A stretch of 64,000 bases of DNA from Halomonas sp. CUBES01 (GCF_020991005.1 NZ_JAJLLW010000005.1:248001-312000), one strand, 5' to 3'; positions 52,086 to 61,554 are shown, numbered from the stretch's first letter. Notes: generated from the sequence alone by a model not told the origin. Program-made: numbers and translations.

Positions 52086-54659
52086 TTGATTGCTTATCAA
52101 AGCGGCGTGCTATCGGCGTTTGGGGTGGTTTCCGTTACACTAGCGGGCTTTACGCTGGTCGGTGGCCGGCGGGTGTTTTTTTGTCGAGGTGGTCTCTTGG
52201 GTGACGCGTTGCATGCTTGGTGGGCGCAGCAGCTGGTGCTGTGCGATTGGCATTTTACGCCGCATCCGTTATCGGTGGATGCGGGGGCGGCGGAGCAGCG
52301 GTTGCTGCGCCAGGGCATTACCCATCGTGGTGAGCTGGCGACGCAATGGCTGGAAGCGCTGCATGCCCCCACAGGCGAGGCAGATCGGCTGTTGGCGGCG
52401 CTCGAGTGGGCGGCGCTGGCGGGGGCGGCTGGCTGGATAAGCGCTGAACAGGCAAGCGATTGGGCCTGCTGTGTGATGCAGCGCATTACCCAGGAGTACC
52501 GTGACCTGCGCGGCTGGCTGGGCGATGTGCGCCGCTCATTGGGCGTGCGCGGCTGGGCCACCGGTGCTGATGACCGCTTTATCGATGCCTGCCAGGCGTT
52601 GGGAGATTCGGAAGCCGAGGGCGTGGGCATTACCTGGGAGGTGTTCGAGACCGCGCTGCGCCGCCACGGCGAGGTCAACCTGTGGCCGAGCGAACCCGAG
52701 GCGCAGCCCTGGCGGCTGTGCGCGCTGTTTCGCCCGGTGCTCAACTATCCGGCGAGCACGCAGGACTGGCCCGACGCTGCCAGCTGGCTGCATACCGCCT
52801 GGGAAATCGAGGATCGTGACGAGCTGCTCACCGGCCTGCTGTGGCTGGGTGCCCAGGGTGAACGCCAGCGCTGGGACATTGAAGCGCGCGATTTATTAAG
52901 CATGGATACCGCCCAGCGCCAGGAGTGGCAGCGCAACGCCCGGGCCGAGTCCCGCCACGCAAGCGTACTGTGCCGCTTTGTGAACCAGGGCGAGCCACTG
53001 GAGTGGGCGGCCTGGGATTGGCTGCGCCTGGTCGAATTGGCCTGGGCGGGGGCGTGCAGCGGCTGGCTGAGCCAAGCCGAAGCGGATGCCTTCGCCGCCC
53101 ACGCCGCCGAGCTGATGCCGCGCCGCTACCACGACTGGCGGGCGGTGATTGCCGCCTACCGGCGCGGGCAAAGTTTGTTCGACGGTATCGACCGTCGCGA
53201 GATGACGCCGTCCGCCCGTGAAAGCCTGCTGCTGCGCAGTCCGTTCAGCCCCTGGCAGACTGCCGTGGACAACCTGCTGCATGATGAGACCCAGGCGGCT
53301 TCCCGGGCGCTGCTCGGCCAATGGCGCAATACGCCGCATCACTGGCTGCTGACCCTGGCTGGCGTGCGCGAGCCGGACGCCATGCTGCGCCTGGCCAATC
53401 CCGCCGCGTCGGTAAGCGAGACCCAGCGCGGCGAGGCCGCCGAGTACCTGCACGCGTCGCTGGGGATGCACGCCGACGAGGGCGCCGCCGCCATGTCACG
53501 CTACTGGCTGCCGGCCCAGGCGCATCACTTGAACCAGCTCGCCGCCGATGCGGCCCATGGCGTGATGCCGCCGTCGGCGACGCTGTTCGGTCAGCCGGAT
53601 TTCCCGGTCAACGCCCAGCGCCAGGCGTTGAAGGGCGTCAGTCGCCACGCCGCGACGATCCACATGGCCGAGAAGTTTGCCTTCTACCTGCACATGGCGC
53701 TGACCAGCGATGTGCTGGACGCCGAGCCGTTGCTGGAATACGCGCGTTCATTGCGCAACTGTTTATGCCGCTTTTATCCCAACGCCAAACGCCTGTTGGA
53801 AGCTTGGCTGGCATGGGAGGACTGCCTGCCGGAAAGCGAGCACGCCTCGCTGTGCAATGAAATTGCCTGGCACCTGGAGGATCCGGGTAGCCTGTTTCAT
53901 TGGCTGGACTGGCGCGCCGAGGCCTGGAGTGAACCCAGCGAGCGGCCGACGCTCAGCCAGTTTACTGCGATGTCGCTGGTCGGGCCGCTGAACAGCGCCG
54001 TGTGGAGCGAGCCGCAGCCGGAAAGTCCCCGCGAGTGCGCGGAGATCCGCGAGTGGGTGGAAACCCATTACCACCTGGCCAGCGCCGAGGACATGCAGGC
54101 CTTCCTGACCTCGATGCTGGAAGCGGGCGACCGCCAGGAATACCAGATCAACTACGAGCCCTATACGCTTAACCTCCAGCGTCTGGACGCTGAGATTGCC
54201 ATTCTCGAATCCGGTGACTGCGTGGAGGAGGAGCGCCACCACCTGCTGCGGCTGCGGCGGGTGCGCGACAACGAAGACGGCTGCAACGACGTCGACATGG
54301 CCGCCTGGGACATCGCCCAGCTGGTTGACCTGGCCATTGCCGGGCGGCAGCTCGGCTGGCTGTCCGCCTCCGCCTTTGCCGATGTGCTGGCGCGTGCCTA
54401 CCAACTGGCCGCCGAGCACTACGCCGGCTGGCAGGACTACGCGGCGGGCATGTACGCCGGGTTTTCGTTTTTCATGGGCGAAACGCCGGAGCGGGAAACC
54501 TTTCTCGCCAGCTTTCGCCAGGCGCTGGTCGCCTGGCTGTGCGCGGCGCCGGTACTGGCCGGGCCCTGGGCAAGCCTTGACTTTCCGGGCAACAAGCCGC
54601 GCCATTTTGCCCCGCTGCACATCGACACGCTGCCCGGCGATCAGCGCACGCTGCACTGA
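52086..54659 (+). CDS. Large DUF1266-repeat protein (YbeU/YbeR-like)
   Basis: An 857-codon frame of a poorly known family. I see three copies of a DUF1266-like unit: LEWAALAGAAGWISAEQASD with ITQEYRDLRGW (about 106-153), AWDWLRLVELAWAGACSGWLS with YHDWRAVIAAYRRGQSLFDG (309-367), and AWDIAQLVDLAIAGRQLGWLS with YAGWQDYAAGMYAGFSFFMG (740-799). It has no signal peptide or membrane helix beyond a weak N-terminal hydrophobic patch, so it is probably cytoplasmic. The start is doubtful: 52086 is TTG and promoter-like TACACT overlaps the first codons; GTG 52173 or TTG 52197 (after GAGGTGG) are good alternatives. The function is unknown. Confidence 0.75.
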   Translation: MIAYQSGVLSAFGVVSVTLAGFTLVGGRRVFFCRGGLLGDALHAWWAQQLVLCDWHFTPHPLSVDAGAAEQRLLRQGITHRGELATQWLEALHAPTGEADRLLAALEWAALAGAAGWISAEQASDWACCVMQRITQEYRDLRGWLGDVRRSLGVRGWATGADDRFIDACQALGDSEAEGVGITWEVFETALRRHGEVNLWPSEPEAQPWRLCALFRPVLNYPASTQDWPDAASWLHTAWEIEDRDELLTGLLWLGAQGERQRWDIEARDLLSMDTAQRQEWQRNARAESRHASVLCRFVNQGEPLEWAAWDWLRLVELAWAGACSGWLSQAEADAFAAHAAELMPRRYHDWRAVIAAYRRGQSLFDGIDRREMTPSARESLLLRSPFSPWQTAVDNLLHDETQAASRALLGQWRNTPHHWLLTLAGVREPDAMLRLANPAASVSETQRGEAAEYLHASLGMHADEGAAAMSRYWLPAQAHHLNQLAADAAHGVMPPSATLFGQPDFPVNAQRQALKGVSRHAATIHMAEKFAFYLHMALTSDVLDAEPLLEYARSLRNCLCRFYPNAKRLLEAWLAWEDCLPESEHASLCNEIAWHLEDPGSLFHWLDWRAEAWSEPSERPTLSQFTAMSLVGPLNSAVWSEPQPESPRECAEIREWVETHYHLASAEDMQAFLTSMLEAGDRQEYQINYEPYTLNLQRLDAEIAILESGDCVEEERHHLLRLRRVRDNEDGCNDVDMAAWDIAQLVDLAIAGRQLGWLSASAFADVLARAYQLAAEHYAGWQDYAAGMYAGFSFFMGETPERETFLASFRQALVAWLCAAPVLAGPWASLDFPGNKPRHFAPLHIDTLPGDQRTLH

Positions 54660-54773
54660 AACTCGCCTTCAAGGGGCTATTTGGCTTATAGTCTTAAGGT
54701 ATCCAGGATGAGTGCGGTCATGCCTTTGTCTGACGCACTGTACGTTCTGCCAACTATCTACGAGGGATCGCGC

Positions 54774-55472
54774 ATGGTTGCGTTGCCACCACCTGCTGTC
54801 ACCGCTGTCCGTGTTGTGTGTCGATATACCTGTTTATGGCGCGAACGCCACGCGCCGCTGGCCCTGGTGGGCTGCGCTCTGGTGGTCGTGCTGAGCGGCT
54901 GTGCCAGCACGGCGCCACAGGACGACACCCCCGACGATTATTTTGCCCGTTCGATGCCGGGGTTGCCCGACGACTGGAAATCGCAGATGTCGCCCTCTGA
55001 TGGTCAGTACGATGCGTTCGGCAACTGGCAGGCGGCGCCCGTCGAGCAGGTGCGCGAAGCACTGCTGGCGCAGCACGAACAGTGGGTGGGGACGCCGTAC
55101 CGGCTCGGCGGCACCAGCCAGCGCGGGATCGACTGCTCGGCGCTGGTGCGCAATATCTTTCGCGACACTTTCGAGCTGGATCTGCCGCGTTCCACCCGGG
55201 GGCAAGTTCATGAGGGACGCCCGATCGACCGCCAATCATTGCGGGCAGGCGATCTGGTGTTCTTCCGTCCCCCGGGCGCCTACAACCATGTGGGCATTTA
55301 CGTCGGCGACGGCCACTTCCTGCATGCGTCCAGCTCAAAAGGGGTGATCATTTCCCGCCTGGATAATGTCTACTGGAACCGTTACTACTGGCAGTCACGG
55401 CGGCCGCTGGCGCCTTCGCACCTGGCTAAGCTCAGCGAATCGCAGCTTTTGAGCGCATCACAGTCCATGTAA
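54774..55472 (+). CDS. NlpC/P60 family lipoprotein endopeptidase
   Basis: A 232-residue envelope protein. The signal sequence ends in the lipobox LSGC with the lipidated cysteine at 43. The C-terminal NlpC/P60 domain (about 95-215) contains the catalytic set C121 in RGIDCSALVR, H172 in NHVGIYVG and H184 in HFLHASS. It resembles Spr/MepS-type enzymes that cut D-Glu/meso-Dap or peptide cross-links in peptidoglycan. The ATG at 54774 follows GAGGGA and is preferred over the upstream frame start at 54681. An arginine-rich stretch precedes the hydrophobic core of the signal. Confidence 0.9.
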   Translation: MVALPPPAVTAVRVVCRYTCLWRERHAPLALVGCALVVVLSGCASTAPQDDTPDDYFARSMPGLPDDWKSQMSPSDGQYDAFGNWQAAPVEQVREALLAQHEQWVGTPYRLGGTSQRGIDCSALVRNIFRDTFELDLPRSTRGQVHEGRPIDRQSLRAGDLVFFRPPGAYNHVGIYVGDGHFLHASSSKGVIISRLDNVYWNRYYWQSRRPLAPSHLAKLSESQLLSASQSM

Positions 55473-55508
55473 GCGGCACCTGATTCGTCCCAACCTGCCA
55501 GGAACGGC

Positions 55509-56693
55509 ATGATTGAAGCCAAGACCCGCGCCTGGTGGCGCGCTACCTTTGCCCTGTGTCTGGGCTCCTTTCTGGTGTTTATCAATCTCTATGCCCCGCA
55601 GCCGTTGCTGCCGGGGCTGAAAGAGACCTATGGCGTCTCCACCCTGGGGGTGAGCCTGCTGATGTCGGTGGCGACGCTGTCGCTGGCGTTGGCGCTGCTG
55701 GTGTTCGGGCCGCTTTCCGACGCCATTGGCCGCGAAGGTATCATGCGGATCACCTTGCTGCTGGCGGGCGGCTGCTCGTTGGCGCTGGCGTTTGCGCCTA
55801 ATTTTGAAAGCTTGCTGGCGCTTCGCCTGGTGCATGGCTTTGTACTAGGCGGGCTACCCGCGGTGGCGATTGCCTGGATGGGCGATGAGTTCGATAAACC
55901 GGCACTGCTCAGTGCGGTGGGGCTGTATATCGGCGCCAACTCGCTGGGCGGCATCAGCGGCCGCGTGGTCGGTGGTGCGGCGGCGGATATCGGCGGGCCG
56001 ACGGCGGCGTTTCTCACCGTGGGCGTACTGACGCTCATCGGCTGCGCGGTGTTCTGGCGCTTGCTGCCCACCAGCCAGGCGTTTCGCCCCCAGCGCTTTC
56101 AGCTGGGCGTCGCGCTGAGCGACCTTGCCGGGCACCTGCGTACCCCGGTACTGCTTGCCGCCTATGCGCTGGGCGGTATCAACTTCCTGATTTTTATCAA
56201 CCAGTACAGCTACATTACCTTTCGGCTTGCCGATGCGCCCTACCAACTGGCGGCGAGCAGCCTGGGGCTGATCTTTCTGACCTACCTGGGCGGCACCGTG
56301 GGGTCGACGCTCTCGGGGCGGCTGGCTCAGCGCTTTTCACCGGCGGCGTGCATGAGCGCGGGCGTGGTGATTCTGATGCTGGGCACGGCGATTACCCTGG
56401 CCGATTCGCTGGTGGTGATCATTGTTGGCCTGACCGTCAACGCCTTCGGGTTTTTCCTGGCGCACTCGCTGGCCTCCAGCTGGGTGGGACGCAACGCCCA
56501 GGGCGCCCGTGGCAGCGCTTCGGCACTGTACCTGGTGTTTTACTACGTGGGGGCGAGCCTCGGCGGTTTCTGGCTGGAGCCGTTCTGGCAGTGGGCGGGC
56601 TGGCAGGGCGTGACGCTGGGCTCGTGGCTGCTGCTTAGCGTGACGCTGGCGATTGCTTTGGGGCTATGGCGGGTGGAGCACCGTGACGTGTAG
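55509..56693 (+). CDS. Major facilitator superfamily transporter (YnfM-like)
   Basis: A 394-residue carrier with about 12 transmembrane segments. The loop between helices 2 and 3 reads GPLSDAIGREGIMR, the usual MFS signature. It resembles the YnfM/arabinose-efflux group (LYAPQPLLPGLKETYGVS near 28-45). The substrate is unknown; an exporter role is likely. Its 3' end overlaps the 3' end of the convergent nikE by 59 bases. Confidence 0.88.
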   Translation: MIEAKTRAWWRATFALCLGSFLVFINLYAPQPLLPGLKETYGVSTLGVSLLMSVATLSLALALLVFGPLSDAIGREGIMRITLLLAGGCSLALAFAPNFESLLALRLVHGFVLGGLPAVAIAWMGDEFDKPALLSAVGLYIGANSLGGISGRVVGGAAADIGGPTAAFLTVGVLTLIGCAVFWRLLPTSQAFRPQRFQLGVALSDLAGHLRTPVLLAAYALGGINFLIFINQYSYITFRLADAPYQLAASSLGLIFLTYLGGTVGSTLSGRLAQRFSPAACMSAGVVILMLGTAITLADSLVVIIVGLTVNAFGFFLAHSLASSWVGRNAQGARGSASALYLVFYYVGASLGGFWLEPFWQWAGWQGVTLGSWLLLSVTLAIALGLWRVEHRDV

Positions 56694-57303
56694 AGGGGCG
56701 CAGTCGCCCCTCGCTGAGCGTCAATCGGCGTGCACATAGGCGCTCCAGCAAGGCCGCGTCGTGGCTGATCACCAGCACGCCCAGTTGCCGTTCATCGGCC
56801 ACTCGGCGTAGCCCCTGCCAGAGGTCAAGCTGGGTAAGCGGGTCGAGCATGCTGGAAATCTCATCGGCCACCAGGTAACGCACGCCGGGCACAAGGGCTC
56901 GCAGCACGCAAACCCGCTGCAGCTCACCCCCGGAAAGTGCCTGGGGAAAGCGGTTCATCCATGCCGACTCAATGCCGAAGGCGTCGCGCAGGGCATCGGG
57001 TGGCGTCCAGGCTTCTTCCAGAATTTGCTTGACCCGCCAGCGCGGATTTACCGCCAGCTCCGGCGATTGCGGCAGCCACTGCACAGGGCGCAGTGCGCGC
57101 CGGGGCGGCGGCGCGCCATCCACCGTTACCGTCCCCGCCTGGGGCGTTAGATACCCGGCCAGTAGCTGGCCCAGGGTGGATTTCCCCGCGCCTGAAACGC
57201 CGTCAACCCCCAGCCATTCCCCCGCCTCCAGCGTCAGCGAGACGTCATTGAGGATCACCGGCTGCCCGGCAACGCCATACCGAAGGCCGCTGGCGTCAAG
57301 CAA
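56635..57303 (-). CDS. nikE: Nickel ABC transporter ATPase NikE-like
   Basis: A 222-residue ATPase with Walker A GVSGAGKST near residue 39, signature LSGGELQRVCVLRAL, Walker B YLVADEIS (shorter than the usual DEPT) and the H-loop VISHD. It is the last of five leftward genes that end next to a NikR regulator, so it is assigned to nickel import. The last 20 or so residues form a tail that overlaps the convergent MFS gene. It overlaps nikD by 8 bases. A general peptide-type ABC role is the alternative. Confidence 0.82.
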   Translation of the reverse strand: MLDASGLRYGVAGQPVILNDVSLTLEAGEWLGVDGVSGAGKSTLGQLLAGYLTPQAGTVTVDGAPPPRRALRPVQWLPQSPELAVNPRWRVKQILEEAWTPPDALRDAFGIESAWMNRFPQALSGGELQRVCVLRALVPGVRYLVADEISSMLDPLTQLDLWQGLRRVADERQLGVLVISHDAALLERLCARRLTLSEGRLRPSTRHGAPPAIAPKQSPASR

Positions 57304-58111
57304 CGTGCGGCGCCGGTTGCGTTTCGGGATGGCTGAAGTGGTTGTCCGGCAGTGCCCGCCAGAGCGCCTGGGCGTAGCGGGTCGTCAGGGTGTGGCCGTC
57401 GCCCTCGAAGGCGGCGGCGGGGGCGGTCTCCACGCAGCGGCCCTGGCGCATGATCGTCACCCGCCGGGCGATCGGCAGGGCGTGGCGCAGGTCGTGGCTG
57501 ATCAGCAGCACCGCCTTGCCTTCGCGGGCCAGCGCGGCCAGCGCGTTGAGCACCCGGTCGCGCTGCTGCGGGTCGAGGCCCACGCTAGGCTCGTCGGCAA
57601 TGATCAACTGGGCGCTGCTCACGTGGGCCATGGCGGTGAGTACCCGCCGCGCCATGCCGCCGGAGAGCTGATGAGGAAACGCCTGCTGGGCGCGTTCGTC
57701 CAGTTGGTAGTGGGCCAGCGCCTGCCGGGCGGTATGCTGAACGCGGGCGGCGGCGTGGCCGGCGCGCTTGGCCGCCCAACTGACCTGGCGCTGGCTGCGC
57801 ACCAGCGGGTCCAGGGCGCTGAGCGACTGGGGAATCAGCGCCAGTTCACGGCCGCGCAGCCGGCGCTGGCGGGCGGCGGTGAGTGGCTGGCCCTGGAAGG
57901 TCAGGCGGCCGGTTTGCCGGTAGGGCGCGGGCAACAGGCCCATCAGCGCGTGGGCCAACAAGCTTTTGCCCGCCCCGGAGGCGCCGATGACCGCATGTAC
58001 CTCGCCGGGGTGAACCTCAAGCGAGACGTTACATAGCACCTCGGCCCATTGGCGCCGCCACCAGTTGGCGTAATAGGGCAGCTGTAGGGCTAGGTCGTCG
58101 ATCTCAAGCAT
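57296..58111 (-). CDS. nikD: Nickel ABC transporter ATPase NikD-like
   Basis: A 271-residue ATPase of the Dpp/Opp/Nik group. It has Walker A GASGAGKSLLAHAL, signature LSGGMARRVLTAMA, Walker B LIIADEPSVGLDP and H-loop LISHD. SGGMxQR-type signatures with M after GG are common in NikD. It lies 13 bases after nikC and overlaps nikE. The assignment to nickel rests on the adjacent NikR and operator. Confidence 0.84.
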   Translation of the reverse strand: MLEIDDLALQLPYYANWWRRQWAEVLCNVSLEVHPGEVHAVIGASGAGKSLLAHALMGLLPAPYRQTGRLTFQGQPLTAARQRRLRGRELALIPQSLSALDPLVRSQRQVSWAAKRAGHAAARVQHTARQALAHYQLDERAQQAFPHQLSGGMARRVLTAMAHVSSAQLIIADEPSVGLDPQQRDRVLNALAALAREGKAVLLISHDLRHALPIARRVTIMRQGRCVETAPAAAFEGDGHTLTTRYAQALWRALPDNHFSHPETQPAPHVA

Positions 58112-58124
58112 CGTTGTTTGCTCC

Positions 58125-58928
58125 TTAGCTTGTGGACCAGGCGCGCCGCAGCGTCTCGCCCAGGCGTTGGATGCACAGCACCATCAGCAGCAGCCCGGCG
58201 CCGGGAAATACCCCCAGCCACCAGTCACCGCCGCTCACGTGGCGCATCGATTCGCCAAGCAGCACGCCAATCGCTGGCTGCTCGGCGGAAAGCCCCACGC
58301 CCAGAAACGACAGTGCGGCTTCGTGGAGCACCGCGTGGGGAAACAGCAGCAGTGCGCCCACCAAGCACTGGGGCAGCACTTGGGGCATCCAGTGGTAGCG
58401 GACAATGAATCCCCGCGACTTGCCCAGCGCCTGGGAAATCTGCACGTAGGGCGCCTGGCGGAGGTGCAGCAGCTCGGCGCGTAGTACCCGGGCAAGGCGC
58501 GGCCAGTGGCTCAGTGCCACGGCGATGATCACCGCGTGGGTGCCGCCGCCCAGGGTAAAGGCGATCATCAATAACAGCAGCAGGTGCGGCACGCTGAGTA
58601 GTGTGTCGATCGCGAGGCTCACCAGCGCATCCCACCGCGGGCCGAGCATGGCGGTAAGCGCCATGCCCAGGGCGATGAGGGTGCCGAACAGCGCCGCCAG
58701 GCTGCCCACCCAGAAGCTAAGCGTCAGCCCGGCCAGCGTTCTTGCCGCCATATCGCGCCCCAGCGCATCGGTGCCGAACCAGAAGTCCGTGCTGGGCGGT
58801 GTCAGGCGGGCGTCGAAATGCATCTGTCGCGGGGCATCGCCCAGCCCAGCGGCGACGATCATCACGCCCGCCAGCAGCAGCGCCGCCAGGGCGGTGCCGA
58901 GCACTGCGCTCAGGCGCGGCTGACTCAC
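58125..58928 (-). CDS. nikC: Nickel ABC transporter permease NikC-like
   Basis: A 267-residue permease starting with GTG at 58928, which overlaps the nikB stop (GTGA). The open frame extends further upstream but that part is an antisense-like shadow of nikB. It has DFWFGTDALGRDMAARTLAGLTLSFWVGSLAAL near 50-82 and the EAA loop QAPYVQISQALGKSRGFIVRYHWMPQVLP. Several transmembrane helices are present. It pairs with NikB in the membrane. Confidence 0.85.
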   Translation of the reverse strand: MSQPRLSAVLGTALAALLLAGVMIVAAGLGDAPRQMHFDARLTPPSTDFWFGTDALGRDMAARTLAGLTLSFWVGSLAALFGTLIALGMALTAMLGPRWDALVSLAIDTLLSVPHLLLLLMIAFTLGGGTHAVIIAVALSHWPRLARVLRAELLHLRQAPYVQISQALGKSRGFIVRYHWMPQVLPQCLVGALLLFPHAVLHEAALSFLGVGLSAEQPAIGVLLGESMRHVSGGDWWLGVFPGAGLLLMVLCIQRLGETLRRAWSTS

Positions 58929-59902
58929 CCCTGCCTCCGCAGCCGTGGGTCGATCAGCCGGTAGAGGCCGTCGGCGGTAGCGTTGCCCAGGCTCACCAGC
59001 AGCGCAGTGAACAGGGCGATGGCCATCAACAGCGGGACGTCGCTGCGCAGGGCGGCTTCCACCGTGGCGCGGCCCAGCCCCGGGTAGGCAAACACCTGCT
59101 CGATCAACATCACGCCGCCGAACAGCTCGCCAAGCGACGCGCAGGCCAGCGTGATGGCGGGCAGGCAAGCGTGGCGCGCGCCGTGCCGCCAGGCGACCTC
59201 CCAGCGGCTGGCGCCCTGGGCAAACGCCTGGGTGGCCACCGGCGAGGCCATCAGCTCGCGCATGCGGGCGCGGGTGTGCAGAGTAATCGGGGCGGTACTC
59301 AGCAGCGTGAGCGTGGCCACCGGCAGCGCCAGGTGGTGCAGGCGGGTCACCAGGCTCACCTCGTCTCTCAGGCTGCCGCTGGGCCCGGCGCAGCATACCG
59401 GCGTCCAGCCCAGGGTCACCGAAAACAGCAGCAGGCCGAGCATGGCCAGCCAGAACGCCGGGGTGGCAGCGGTGATGTAGGCGTAGCCGCTGATGACGCG
59501 ATCCAGAGAGCTTTGTTCCCGCACGCCCGCCAGCACGCCCAGCGCAAAGCCGAGCAGGGCGGAGAGCAGCCAGGCAAGCCCCAGCAACGCCAGCGAGCCC
59601 TGAAAACGCTGGGTAATGACCTCGCTAACCGGCTGGTTGTAGACGTGGCTCCAGCCCAGTTCGCCGCTCGCCAGCTGGCCCAGCCAGTGGCCGAACTGCA
59701 TGAGCGGTGGCTGATCAAACCCCCAGCGTGCGGCGATCAGCTCGCGCTGCTCGGCGCTGGCCTGGGCGATTTGCGGGCCCAGATAGGCGTCGATGGGGTC
59801 GATGGGCGAGGCAAGCATCAGGCCGAACGTCAGCCCCGCCACGCATAGCAGTACCAGGGCCATGCGCAGCAGGCGAACGCTCAGCAGGCGGATTACGGGC
59901 AT
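58925..59902 (-). CDS. nikB: Nickel ABC transporter permease NikB-like
   Basis: A 325-residue permease beginning MPVIRLLSVRLLRMALVLLC, typical of DppB/NikB proteins. An upstream extension to 60073 is not family-like and would overlap nikA heavily. It has RWGFDQPPLMQFGHWLGQLASGELGWSHVYNQPVSEVI near 61-98 and the EAA loop SPVATQAFAQGASRWEVAWRHGARHA. The start lies 10 bases inside the end of nikA. Confidence 0.85.
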   Translation of the reverse strand: MPVIRLLSVRLLRMALVLLCVAGLTFGLMLASPIDPIDAYLGPQIAQASAEQRELIAARWGFDQPPLMQFGHWLGQLASGELGWSHVYNQPVSEVITQRFQGSLALLGLAWLLSALLGFALGVLAGVREQSSLDRVISGYAYITAATPAFWLAMLGLLLFSVTLGWTPVCCAGPSGSLRDEVSLVTRLHHLALPVATLTLLSTAPITLHTRARMRELMASPVATQAFAQGASRWEVAWRHGARHACLPAITLACASLGELFGGVMLIEQVFAYPGLGRATVEAALRSDVPLLMAIALFTALLVSLGNATADGLYRLIDPRLRRQG

Positions 59903-61506
59903 GTCCAGCGCCAGTCGAGCAGGTTGGCGGTAATTGGCCAGCCGTGGCCGTGGGGCGCCACGCCCAGTTCGCCAACGTCCAGGCAGGCATCGGCGGCGTA
60001 GACGTGGTCGAGGTTGACCAGCCACGCCCAGGCGGCATCGCCGTGCACGCCGTAGCCGGTGTCGCCATCCCACTGGGCGTCGCGCCAGTGGCGGTTGGCT
60101 TGCTCGACGCTCGCGGCGGCCTGGGCGGCGTCCAGGTGATCATCCACGGTGGCGTTGGCGTAAAAGCCGCTGTTGAAGTAGCCGTCTCCCGCGTGGCGGC
60201 TGTGAAACAGCGTGTAGATTTCCTGGGGGCTGCGGCTGCCCCAGCCGAACAGCACCGCGTCCTGGTGCATCGCTTCGCGGCGTAGCTCGTTCCATGGGCG
60301 GCGGGTGGGCTGCATATCGATGCCCAGTGGGCGGACCATCTCGGCGCTGGCTTCGGCAAGCCACTGGCGGGTGATGTCGCCGCTTGGGTAGCTGAGCCTG
60401 AAGCGGGCGGGCTGACCGTGTTTTTTGCGCAGGCCGTCGTCGTCGCGCTGCCAGCCGGCATCGTCGAGCATCGCTGCGGCGCGCTCGAGGTCGGGGGCAT
60501 CGAGGATTTCGTCGGGACGGCTCCAGGGCATGTCATCGGCGGGGCTAAAGGCGGCGCGGCCGTGGCCGTTGAGCGCGACCTCGACCAGGGTGTTGCGATC
60601 CAGGGCCAGGTTGATGGCGTGGCGAATCGCCGGGTCGGCGGTAACGTCGTTGCCGATGGGCGCGCCATTCTTGGCTTGCTCGCCCCGGTCAGGCACGGTG
60701 GGAAACAGGATTCCCCGGTTATCGACGCTCTGCATGACAAGGCGCTGCATGCTATCCGGGTAGGCGTCGTCAAGGGCAGGCGGTACGCTGGCGAGATCCA
60801 CCTGGCCTGCCTGGGCGGCGCGCAGGGTGGTGTCTTCCCCGGTGAACAGGAATACCAGGCGCTCGAACGGCGGCGTGGGGCCGTAGAAGTACGGGTTGCG
60901 TTCGACGATCAGCTGTTCGCCTTCCTGCCATTCGACCAGCCGGTAGGGGCCGCTGCCCAGGGGCTTACGGCCGTAATCCTCGTCGTAGCCGTTTTCACGG
61001 CGGGCGGCGGGCACGATGCCCAGGCTATACAGCTGGTCGATAAAGGTAATGCGTGGGGCGTGAAGGGTTATGCTGACGCGATGATCGTTTATCGCCTCGG
61101 CGCGTTTGAGAGCGCTCAAGTCGGCGCGGCCGCCGGCCTCGGCGGCGGCGTTGAAGGTGTAGGCGACGTCTTCAGCGGTCAGCGGCGTGCCGTCGGCAAA
61201 GCGGGCGTCGTCGCGCAGCGTCAGCTGCCAGGTGCGCCGGTCATCGGAGAGCGACCAGTCGGTGGCGAGCGCCGGGCGGGGCGAGAAGTCTTCGCTCTGA
61301 GTCAGCAGCGTCGACTGAAACAGCGGGTGGCCGTATTGGCCCCAGCCCAGCAGCGGGTCGAAGCCCTGCTCGGGTTCGCCGCCGATCGCCAGCGTCAGCG
61401 TTTCCTTGGCGGACGCCGGGCTCGTCGACAGCAGGCAAGCGACGCACAGGCTCGCTAGGGTGCAGACGGCTCGCCGCCTTGGCTTGATTGGCATCGTGGT
61501 GGGCAT
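59893..61506 (-). CDS. nikA: Nickel ABC transporter binding protein NikA-like
   Basis: A roughly 537-residue periplasmic binding protein of the peptide/nickel family. The signal peptide ends STSPASA near residue 30. Features are LTLAIGGEPEQGFDPLLGWGQYGHPLFQSTLL, FADGTPLTAEDVAYTFNAA, LGSGPYRLVEW, RHAINLALDRNTLVEVALNG and FGWGSRSPQEIYTLFHSR. Peptide-binding homologues exist, but the divergent nikR with a perfect NikR operator 20 bases before the start makes nickel (probably as a chelate) the likely cargo. The start could be GTG 61515, ATG 61506 or ATG 61494; no strong ribosome-binding site decides. Confidence 0.85.
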   Translation of the reverse strand: MPTTMPIKPRRRAVCTLASLCVACLLSTSPASAKETLTLAIGGEPEQGFDPLLGWGQYGHPLFQSTLLTQSEDFSPRPALATDWSLSDDRRTWQLTLRDDARFADGTPLTAEDVAYTFNAAAEAGGRADLSALKRAEAINDHRVSITLHAPRITFIDQLYSLGIVPAARRENGYDEDYGRKPLGSGPYRLVEWQEGEQLIVERNPYFYGPTPPFERLVFLFTGEDTTLRAAQAGQVDLASVPPALDDAYPDSMQRLVMQSVDNRGILFPTVPDRGEQAKNGAPIGNDVTADPAIRHAINLALDRNTLVEVALNGHGRAAFSPADDMPWSRPDEILDAPDLERAAAMLDDAGWQRDDDGLRKKHGQPARFRLSYPSGDITRQWLAEASAEMVRPLGIDMQPTRRPWNELRREAMHQDAVLFGWGSRSPQEIYTLFHSRHAGDGYFNSGFYANATVDDHLDAAQAAASVEQANRHWRDAQWDGDTGYGVHGDAAWAWLVNLDHVYAADACLDVGELGVAPHGHGWPITANLLDWRWTCP

Positions 61507-61526
61507 GGAAGACACGCGCTCGACGA

Positions 61527-61554
61527 GTATGATGTTTTGTTAATATCATCATAC
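61527..61554. promoter_or_regulatory. NikR operator
   Basis: GTATGA (61527-61532) and TCATAC (61549-61554) are separated by exactly 16 bases, the known Escherichia coli NikR operator consensus GTATGA-N16-TCATAC. The dyad extends to GTATGATG/CATCATAC. It lies 21 bases before nikA and 68 bases before nikR, so nickel-loaded NikR should shut off the transporter operon and perhaps itself. Confidence 0.95.

Noticed and set aside
56972..58036. 354-codon rightward frame opposite nikE and nikD
   Set aside because: Shadow of two well-supported ATPase genes; no recognisable domain and Gly/Ala/Arg-rich composition.
58742..61458. Long rightward frames opposite nikCBA
   Set aside because: GC-rich antisense shadows without motifs; the leftward nik genes explain the sequence fully.
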